From: Streptomyces varsoviensis
Lineage (GTDB): Bacteria > Actinomycetota > Actinomycetes > Streptomycetales > Streptomycetaceae
Length of the DNA stretch: 5,868 nt
Assembly (NCBI RefSeq): GCF_000718635.1
Contig: NZ_JOBF01000053.1
Span: forward strand, 1-5,868
Direction of reading: 5' to 3'
The notes beneath the pieces are model-generated. The model searched no databases. It saw nothing but the letters and a program-made list of their open reading frames with translations, and was not told where the DNA came from. The position numbers and the translations under genes are program-made. Below, piece after piece: positions 1-5,868 of this stretch. The first letter of the stretch is position 1; the number at the start of each line of letters is the position of its first letter.

Positions 1-3000
1 CTTCAATGCGTACGGTCCGACCGAGGCGACGGTGAACTGCCTGGAGTACCGGCTGGCGCCGGGGGAGCCGACGCCGTCCGGCCCCGTGCCGATTGGTCGC
101 CCGTTCGCCAACACCCGTGCGTACGTGCTTGATTCCTCGCTCCAGCCCGTGCCGGTGGGTGTTCCCGGTGAGCTGTACGTAGCCGGGGTGGTCCTGGCCC
201 GTGGGTACCACGGGCGGGCAGCGCTGACGGCCGAGCGGTTCGTCGCCGATCCGTACGGTCCGGCCGGTGGGCGGATGTATCGCACGGGGGATGTGGTGCG
301 GCGTCGCGCGGGTGGCGACATCGAGTACGTGGGGCGCGCGGACGATCAGGTCAAGCTGCGCGGCTTCCGTATCGAACTCGGCGAGATAGAAGCCGTGTTG
401 GTCGGACACGCGTCAGTGGCGCGGGCCGCGGTGCTCGTACGGGAGGACGAGCCGGGCGACAAGCGGCTCGCCGCCTATGTCGTGCCCGAGGCGTCGCCCG
501 CTCCGGATGCCGCTGAACTCCACGCCTACGTTTCCGCGGCGCTCCCCGAGTACATGGTGCCGTCCGCTTTCACGGTCCTCGACGCTCTGCCGCTGACGCC
601 CAACGGCAAGCTGGACCGCAAGGCCCTGCCGGCCCCCGACTACGGCACCCACCAGCCGTACGCCGCGACGACCGGCCGAGGGCCGCGCTCGCCGCGCGAG
701 GAGATCTTGTGCGGGCTGTTCGCGGAGATCCTGGGAGTGGCGCGGGTCGGTATCGATGAGGACTTCTTCGAGCTGGGCGGGCATTCGCTGCTCGCCATCC
801 GGCTGGTGAGCAGGGCCCGTTCGACGCTGGGTGTGGAGATGGCGATCCGTCAGCTCTTCGAGACCCCGACGGTGGCCGCTCTCTCCGAAGCCCTCGACGC
901 GGTGGCGGGCGGCGAGGCGCGCCCCGCCGTCGTGCCCATGGAGCGGCCGGAGCGGCTGCCCCTGTCCTTCGCGCAGCAGCGGCTGCTCTTCCTCAGCAAG
1001 CTCGAAGGCCCCAGCGCGACCTACAACCTCCCCGCCGCCCTGCGGCTCACGGGCGAACTGGACCAGCAGGCGCTACGGGCCGCGCTGTGCGACGTGGTCG
1101 CCCGGCACGAGAGCCTGCGCACCCTCTTCCCCGAGGACGCCGAAGGCTTCGAGAACGCCGAAGGTGGGCACCAACTGGTGCTGGCCCCCGGCGCGGAAGC
1201 CGCGCGGCCCGCGTTCGCCATCGAGGCCGTCGGCGAAGACGGACTGCAGGAGAGGCTGGACGCCGCCGCCCGGTACGGTTTCGACCTCTCCGCCGAGATC
1301 CCCATCCGCGCATGGCTGTTCGAGGTGAACCCGCGGGAACACGCCCTGCTCCTCCTCGTCCACCACATCGCCGGCGACGGCTGGTCGATGCCGCTGCTCG
1401 TACGCGACCTGGCGGGGGCCTACAACGCGCGCCGCACCGGTCGCTCCCCGCGCTGGTCGCCGCTGCCGGTGCAGTACGCCGACTACGCCCTGTGGCAGCG
1501 GGAACTGCTCGACGGCGAGGACGACGCGGACAGCGCGGTCTCGCGGCAGCTCGCGTACTGGCGGGACGCGCTCGCCGGGCTGCCGGAGGAGCTTGAGCTG
1601 CCGACGGACCGGCCGCGTCCGGCGAAGGCCACCTACCGCGGCGACGAAGTACCGCTGGAGATACCCGCCGAACTCCACGCGCGGCTCGCCGCCCTCGCGC
1701 GCGCCAACCAGGCGAGCGTCTTCATGGTCGTCCAGGCCGCCCTCGCGACCCTGCTGTCGAAGCTCGGCGCGGGCGACGACATCCCCATCGGCACGCCCGT
1801 CGCGGGCCGCACCGACGACGCGCTGGAGGACCTGGTCGGGTTCTTCGTCAACACGCTCGTCCTGCGTACCGACGTCTCCGGGAACCCCACCTTCCGTGAT
1901 GTGGTGAGCCGTGTGCGGGAGGCGGACCTGGCGGCGTACGCGCACCAGGACGTGCCGTTCGAGCGGCTGGTCGAGGTGCTGAACCCGGCCCGCTCCCTCG
2001 CGCGGCACCCCCTCTTCCAGACCCTGCTGGCCTTCAACAACAACGACCAGCGAGCCTCGGCCGACGCGGCGGACGGCTTGCCGGGCCTGGCCGTCGAGGG
2101 CCGCCGCGTGAGCACCGGGGTCGCCAAGTTCGACCTCGCGTTCAACCTCGCCGAACAGCTCGACGCCGACGGCGCGCCCGCCGGCCTCGACGGCGTCATC
2201 GAGTACAGCGCCGACCTCTTCGACCGAGCGACGGCGGCGGGCATCGCCGAGCGGTTCGTCCGCGTGCTGGAGGCGGTCGCCTTCGCCCCCGAGGCCCCGC
2301 TCGGGCGGCTCGACGTCCTCGCCGACGAGGAGCGGCGGCGGGTGCTCGTGGAGTGGAACGACACCGCTCGCGACACGCCACGGGAGACGCTGTCCGCGCT
2401 CTTCGAGGCTCAGGCGGCGCGTACGCCGGATGCGGTGGCGTTGGTTTTCGAGGGTGTGGAGGTTTCGTACTTCCTCGACGGCTACTCCGCCGCGAACCTC
2501 GAGGTGCCCGTACTGCCCTCGCAGGCCGCGTACGCGATCTACACCTCGGGTTCCACGGGGCGTCCGAAGGGCGTGGTGGTGCCGGGCTCGGCACTGGTCA
2601 ATTTCCTCTCCTCGATGCAGTCGCGATTCCAACTCACGGAGAGCGACAGGCTGTTGGCGGTGACGACCGTCGGCTTCGACATCGCCGGTCTGGAGCTGTA
2701 CCTGCCGCTGCTGGCCGGTGCCGGGCTCGTCCTCGCCGCCCGCGAGACTGTAAAGGACCTGCCGGGCCTGGCCGCGCTCGTACGGAGCTCCGGGGCCACG
2801 GCGATGCAGGCGACCCCGAGCCTGTGGCACGCGCTGGTCGAGTCCGGCGTCGAGCTGTCGGGCGTGCGGGTGCTGGTCGGCGGCGAGGCGCTGCCGACCG
2901 ATCTGGCGGGTGGTCTGGTGAATGCCGCTCGGTCGGTGACCAATCTCTACGGTCCGACGGAGACGACGATCTGGTCGACGGCCTCGGAGGTCGGGGCTGC

Positions 3001-5868
3001 CAGTGCGGGAGTGTCGATCGGTCGGCCGATCGCGAACACGCGGGTGTACGTGCTGGATGCGGCGTTGCGGCCGGTCGCGCTCGGTGTCGCGGGTGAGCTG
3101 TATATCGCTGGTGACGGTCTGGCGCGCGGTTACCACCGCCGCCCGGATCTGTCGGCGGAGCGGTTCGTGGCCGATCCGTACGGGCCGGCGGGGGCGCGGA
3201 TGTACCGTACCGGCGACCTGGTGCGGTGGCGCGCGGATGGAGAGCTGGAGTACATCGGCCGTACGGACTTCCAGGTCAAGGTCCGCGGCTTCCGTATCGA
3301 GCTCGGCGAGATCGAAGCGGCGCTCACCGCGCACCCTGCGGTCTCGCGCGCCGCGGTGGTGGTCCGCGAGGACCTGCCCGGCGACAAGCGGCTCGTCGCC
3401 TACGTCGTACCGGCGGCCGAGGGCGCGGCCCCCGAGGCGGGCGCGCTGCGCAGGCATATCGGCGCGGCGCTGCCCGACTACATGGTGCCGTCGGCGTTCG
3501 TCGTCCTCGACGCGCTGCCGCTGACGCCCAACGGCAAGCTGGACCGAAACGCGCTGCCCGCCCCCGAGTACGGCATCGACAGCGCCGGGCGCGCCCCGCG
3601 CACCCCGCAGGAAGAGATACTCGCCGGCCTGTTCGCCGAGGTGCTCGGCGTCCAGCCGTCCTCCATCGACGAGGACTTCTTCAAACGCGGCGGCCACTCG
3701 CTCGCCGCCATGCGGCTCGTCGGCCGCATCCGCTCCACCTTCGGCGTCGAACTGGCCATCAGCCGGCTCTTCGAGACCCCCACCATCGCGGGCCTCGCCG
3801 ACGTGCTGCGCGGCGCGGACGGCGCCCGTACCGCCCTCGCCGCGCGACCGCGCCCCGAGCGGATACCGCTGTCCTTCGCACAGCAACGCCTGTGGTTCCT
3901 CAACCAGTTCGAGGGCCCCAGCTCCACGTACAACGTCCCCGCGGCACTCCGCCTCACCGGCTCCCTCGACCGCGACGCCCTGCGCTCCTCGCTCGCCGAT
4001 GTCGTGGCGCGCCACGAGAGCCTGCGCACCGTCTTCGCCGAGGACGCCCAGGGCGGCCACCAGGTCATCCTGGCCGCCGACGACCCCGCCGTGCGGCCCG
4101 GCATCACGTTCGCCGAGGTCGCCACCGAGGAGGAACTGGAGCGGCGCATCGACGAAGCCGGCCGCTACAGCTTCGACATCGCCGCCGAAATCCCGCTGCG
4201 CGCCTGGCTGTTCGCCACGGGGACGGACGAGTACGTCCTGCTGCTCCTCATCCACCACAGCGCGGGCGACGGCGGCTGGTCGATGCCGCTCCTCGTCCGC
4301 GACCTCACCGTCGCCTACGCCGCGCGCTCCCAGAACCGGGCCCCGGAATGGGCGCCGCTGCCGGTGCAGTACGCGGACTACACGCTCTGGCAGCGCGAGG
4401 AGCTCGGCTCCGAGGACGACCCGGACAGCGTGCTCTCCCAGCAGCTCGCCTACTGGCGGGACACCCTCGCCGACCTCCCGCGGGAACTGCGGCTCCCCAC
4501 CGACCGGCCCCGGCCCGTCGAGGGCTCGCACCGGGGCGGCATGGTCCGCTTCGACCTGCCCGCCGCCCTGCACCAGCGCCTGGAGACCCTGGCCCAGGAG
4601 AACCACGCGAGCCTGTTCATGGTGGTGCAGGCCGCCCTCGCCGCGCTGCTGGCGAAGCTCAGCGGATCGGACGACATCCCGCTGGGCACCCCCATCGCGG
4701 GCCGCACCGACGACGCGCTGGAAGACCTGGTCGGGAATTTCGTCAACACGCTCGTGCTGCGCACCGACGTGTCCGGCGACCCGACGTTCGCCGAGCTGGT
4801 CGGGCGCGTACGGGAGACGGACCTGGCGGCGTACGCGCATCAGGACGTGCCGTTCGAGCGGCTGGTCGAGGTGCTGAACCCGGCCCGCTCCATCACCCGG
4901 CACCCCCTCTTCCAGATCTTGATCACCTGGCACAACGCCGGGCACCAGGCCGTACGGTCCACCACCCAGCTCCCCGACCTGGCCGTGGACGGCCACTCGG
5001 TCCGTACCGGCGTGGTCCGCTTCGACCTGCGGTTCGCCCTCGCCGACCTGCGCGGCGACGAGGGCGCGGCGGCCGGGATCAGGGGCGAGGTCGAGTACAG
5101 CGCCGACCTCTTCGACCAGGAGACCGCCCAGAGCCTCGCCGACCGGTTCGTCCGCGTCCTGGAGGCGGTGGCCGCCGCCCCCGACCGCCCGGTCGGCCGA
5201 ATCGACGTGCTGGACGAGACCGACCGCCGGCGGGAGCTGGTGGACTGGAACGACACGGCCCGCGATATCCCAGAGGCGACCCTTCCTGAACTCTTCGAGG
5301 CGCAGGCGGCCCGTTCTCCGGATGCCCCGGCGCTCGTCGACGGTGATACGTCCCTCACCTATGCGGAGCTGAATGCCCGCGCGAACCGGCTGGCGCGGGT
5401 GCTGGTGGGGCGCGGCGTGGGTCCGGAGCGGTTTGTGGCGATTGTGCTGCCGCGGTCGGCGGAGAATGTGGTGGCGATGTTGGCGGTGCTCAAGGCGGGC
5501 GGCGCGTACGTGCCGGTGGACCCGGAGTATCCGGATGAGCGCATTGCCCACATGCTGGCGGATTCCCGGCCGGTGCTCACGCTCACCGAGGAGGAGATCG
5601 GCTCTCTCGTGTTCGACGGCGTGTCGGACGGCGATCTGGGGCGTGCCCCTGCTCAGTCCCATGCCGCGTACATGATTTACACGTCCGGTTCGACGGGTGT
5701 GCCGAAGGGTGTGGTGGTGGAGCACCGTTCGCTGGGGGCGTATCTGCTGCGGGCGCGTGAGGCGTACGCGGAGGCGGTGGCGGGGGTGTCGTTGGTGCAT
5801 TCGCCGCTGGCGTTCGACCTGACGGTCACGGCGCTCTACACGCCGCTGGTCAGTGGTGGGTGTGTGCG
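1..5868 (+). CDS. Modular non-ribosomal peptide synthetase, internal fragment (both ends outside window)
   Basis: One uninterrupted frame (first full codon at 2, last at 5864) encodes about 1,955 residues of a cytoplasmic multimodular NRPS. Such enzymes activate amino acids as aminoacyl-AMP, load them onto phosphopantetheinyl carrier domains and condense them in order without a ribosome. Domain order seen: A(partial)-T-C-A-T-C-A(partial). Frame was checked at core motifs in every domain and no frameshift was found. Because neither start nor stop is visible, nothing can be said about the promoter, RBS or operon neighbours. No in-frame TTA (bldA-dependent) codon was noticed. No E, MT, Cy or TE domain is present. 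Product family is certain. The final peptide cannot be named from this fragment, and I do not recognise the specific gene. Confidence 0.97.
2..646 (+). other. Adenylation domain of module 1, C-terminal part (motifs A5-A10)
   Basis: The domain enters the window at motif A5 ([10 protein letters not shown], from 5). It continues through A6 ([14 protein letters not shown], 167-208), A7 (YRTGD, 278-292), A8 (332-391, GRADDQVK followed by [11 protein letters not shown]), A9 (LPEYMVP) and A10 ([10 protein letters not shown]; catalytic Lys codon 608-610). These motifs bind ATP and the carboxylate and form the hinge and mobile C-terminal lid. Of the ten specificity positions only A322, V330, N331 and K517 (GrsA numbering) are visible, which is too few to assign a substrate. 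A6 is slightly off consensus: GVVLARGY where GxGLARGY is usual. No epimerase follows the downstream carrier, so the residue is probably incorporated as the L form. Confidence 0.93.
587..618 (+). repeat. Direct repeat, A10 region of module 1 (paired with 3515-3546)
   Basis: This 32-bp block encodes [10 protein letters not shown] plus the start of the next codon. It is identical to 3515-3546 in the module 2 A domain, 2,928 bp downstream. It covers the A10 catalytic Lys. Downstream the copies diverge at once (CGC AAG versus CGA AAC). Confidence 0.88.
692..904 (+). other. Carrier (T/PCP) domain of module 1
   Basis: A domain of about 70 residues follows the A domain after a short linker. The core motif is [17 protein letters not shown]. 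The Ser codon at 785-787 is the predicted 4'-phosphopantetheine attachment site, modified by a separate Sfp-type transferase. The domain ends in the usual [12 protein letters not shown] helix. The motif is fully canonical and serves as an internal comparison for the less regular carrier at 3605-3812. It holds the module 1 aminoacyl or peptidyl thioester and donates it to the C domain at 947. Confidence 0.95.
947..2280 (+). other. Condensation domain of module 2 (LCL type)
   Basis: This domain forms the peptide bond between the module 1 peptidyl thioester and the module 2 aminoacyl thioester. Motifs in order: C1 [11 protein letters not shown] (from about 962; the usual Trp is Leu here), C2 [10 protein letters not shown]3 [10 protein letters not shown] (1361-1390, with the catalytic second His at 1364-1366), C4 [11 protein letters not shown]5 [22 protein letters not shown]6 [15 protein letters not shown] and C7 RHPLFQ. 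The C1 and C3 wording and a preceding T domain with no epimerase fit an LCL domain joining two L (or Gly) residues. All catalytic residues are present, so this domain looks functional even though the A domain after it does not look normal. A linker ending in WNDTAR (about 2354-2371) joins it to the A domain. Confidence 0.95.
1946..1996 (+). repeat. Direct repeat copy 1, C-domain motif C6 region
   Basis: This 51-bp block encodes [17 protein letters not shown] and is identical base for base to 4841-4891, 2,895 bp downstream. It sits in a longer near-identical stretch that starts about 22 bp earlier, with one mismatch at 1945/4840. It reflects duplication or gene conversion of the C domain and is long enough to support recombination or to mislead a short-read assembler. 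Confidence 0.9.
2399..3571 (+). other. Adenylation domain of module 2, predicted Gly-specific, internally truncated (A1 incomplete, A2 missing)
   Basis: The domain begins [19 protein letters not shown] and reaches the first residues of A1 (VSY, to 2470). It then jumps to [18 protein letters not shown] and A3 ([11 protein letters not shown], 2540-2572). Motif A2 (LKAGxAYxPVDP) is absent. From LFEAQ to YTSGS is 141 bp here against 387 bp in the module 3 A domain, so 82 codons are missing in frame. The rest is complete: A4 [12 protein letters not shown] (from 2675), A5 [11 protein letters not shown] (2942-2974), A6 [14 protein letters not shown] (from 3092), A7 YRTGD (from 3203), A8 (3257-3316), A9 LPDYMVP and A10 [10 protein letters not shown] (Lys codon 3536-3538). 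Pocket residues read D-I-L-Q-L-G-L-I-W-K, the known glycine code. Total length is about 390 residues, well short of a normal A domain. Catalytic motifs survive, but the lost N-terminal subdomain segment is part of the core fold, so activity is doubtful. Assembly error is a live alternative. Confidence 0.9.
3515..3546 (+). repeat. Direct repeat, A10 region of module 2 (paired with 587-618)
   Basis: Second copy of the 32-bp A10 block. It lies at the A-T boundary, a typical place for homologous exchange between NRPS modules. Confidence 0.88.
3605..3812 (+). other. Carrier (T/PCP) domain of module 2, atypical core motif
   Basis: The domain starts [16 protein letters not shown] and ends [12 protein letters not shown], parallel to the module 1 carrier. 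The core reads [17 protein letters not shown]. The phosphopantetheine Ser is kept (codon 3698-3700), but Glu-Leu before GGHS is replaced by Lys-Arg (codons AAA CGC, 3683-3688). AAA is a rare codon in a gene this GC-rich. Arg at the second position does occur in some active carriers, so the change does not prove loss of function. It does alter the charge of the loop where the transferase and partner domains dock. It sits in the same module as the truncated A domain. Confidence 0.93.
3854..5215 (+). other. Condensation domain of module 3 (LCL type) with one-residue insertion at the active site
   Basis: Motifs in order: C1 [11 protein letters not shown] (from about 3869), C2 [10 protein letters not shown]3 [11 protein letters not shown] (4253-4285, with the catalytic second His at 4256-4258), C4 [11 protein letters not shown]5 [22 protein letters not shown]6 [15 protein letters not shown] and C7 RHPLFQ. 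It would join the module 2 residue (predicted Gly) to the module 3 residue (predicted Asx). The active-site loop has DGGWS where the module 2 C domain has DGWS, one extra GGC codon (4271-4276). Similarity to the module 2 C domain is very high, with a 51-bp identical block near C6, showing descent from a common module. It ends in a WNDTAR linker (5246-5263) leading to the next A domain. Confidence 0.95.
4841..4891 (+). repeat. Direct repeat copy 2, C-domain motif C6 region
   Basis: Identical to 1946-1996 in the module 2 C domain. Silent sites are also identical, so the match exceeds what protein-level conservation alone requires and suggests recent duplication or homogenisation between modules. 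Confidence 0.9.
5291..5868 (+). other. Adenylation domain of module 3, N-terminal part (motifs A1-A4), predicted Asp/Asn
   Basis: The domain begins [19 protein letters not shown] and has A1 (LTYAEL, 5354-5371), A2 ([15 protein letters not shown], from 5489), A3 ([11 protein letters not shown], 5678-5710) and A4 ([17 protein letters not shown], around 5798-5848). It is then cut by the window edge. The region between A1 and A3 is full length here, which makes it the reference for the deletion in module 2. The first three pocket positions read D235, L236 and T239 (codons 5816, 5819 and 5828). This D-L-T start is characteristic of Asp- and Asn-activating domains (DLTKIGHVGK and DLTKLGEVGK). The remaining pocket positions lie outside the window, so Asp, Asn and hydroxy-Asn cannot be told apart. 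Confidence 0.93.

Noticed and set aside
2..616. Substrate prediction for the module 1 A domain
   Set aside because: Only four pocket positions (A322, V330, N331, K517) are inside the window, which is too few to name an amino acid.
904..947. Possible epimerization domain between carrier and condensation domain of module 1
   Set aside because: Only a short linker is present, and the following domain has LCL-type C motifs with no E-domain motifs.
2471..2524. Frameshift as the cause of the abnormal middle A domain
   Set aside because: Codon phase is the same before (2468) and after (2540) the junction and the intervening 18 codons read as plausible A-domain linker. The difference from module 3 is exactly 246 bp, a multiple of three.
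3226..5289. + strand open frame of 687 codons rich in Arg, Pro and Ala
   Set aside because: It is out of frame with continuous, motif-bearing NRPS sequence, has biased Arg/Pro/Ala composition and no domain. It is a shadow ORF, as are the shorter + and - frames elsewhere in the window.
1073..5800. Antisense open frame of 1,575 codons covering most of the window
   Set aside because: Its codons are exact reverse complements of the NRPS codons. Stops on that strand need TTA, CTA or TCA in the sense frame, and these are nearly absent in a high-GC gene. The frame ends exactly at a sense CTA (1073) and another at a sense TCA (413). The translated product is low-complexity Arg/Gly/Val-rich and has no recognisable domain. 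It is a codon-bias shadow.
1..5868. CRISPR array, insertion sequence, tRNA/rRNA, promoter or terminator
   Set aside because: Coding sequence fills the window from edge to edge. The repeats seen are module-scale homologies, not short spaced repeats, and no transposase or structured RNA was recognised.

Overview
The window lies wholly inside one very large protein-coding gene on the + strand. A single reading frame (codons starting at position 2 and every third base after it) runs from edge to edge, about 1,955 codons, with no stop. Neither the start codon nor the stop codon is in the window. The product is a modular non-ribosomal peptide synthetase (NRPS). Strong G/C preference at third codon positions, the near absence of TTA, CTA and TCA codons, and the wording of the domain motifs all point to an actinomycete, most likely Streptomyces or a relative. 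There is no intergenic DNA, RNA gene, mobile element or promoter.

Layout: (i) 2-646, the C-terminal part of an adenylation (A) domain from motif A5 onward; (ii) 692-904, its carrier (T/PCP) domain; (iii) 947-2280, a condensation (C) domain of LCL type; (iv) 2399-3571, a second A domain; (v) 3605-3812, its carrier domain; (vi) 3854-5215, a third-module C domain; (vii) 5291-5868, the start of a third A domain, cut by the window edge just after motif A4. The assembly line is therefore ...A-T | C-A-T | C-A..., three consecutive elongation steps with no epimerase, methyltransferase or thioesterase in view.

The specificity pocket of the middle A domain can be read in full as D-I-L-Q-L-G-L-I-W-K, the known glycine signature. 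The third A domain shows D-L-T at the first three pocket positions, as in Asp/Asn-activating domains. The pocket of the first is only partly visible (A, V, N, K) and was not assigned. The predicted local peptide is X-Gly-Asx, if the middle module works.

The main anomaly is that the middle (glycine) A domain lacks about 82 residues between motifs A1 and A3, including the whole of A2, through a clean in-frame loss of 246 bp relative to the third A domain. Its carrier domain also has an unusual core motif, and the C domain downstream has an extra Gly after its catalytic motif. Together these suggest a degenerating or skipped module, but an assembly collapse between the near-identical repeats of an NRPS gene is a serious alternative. 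Codon style also changes at A-domain boundaries, which suggests that A-domain cores have been exchanged by recombination.
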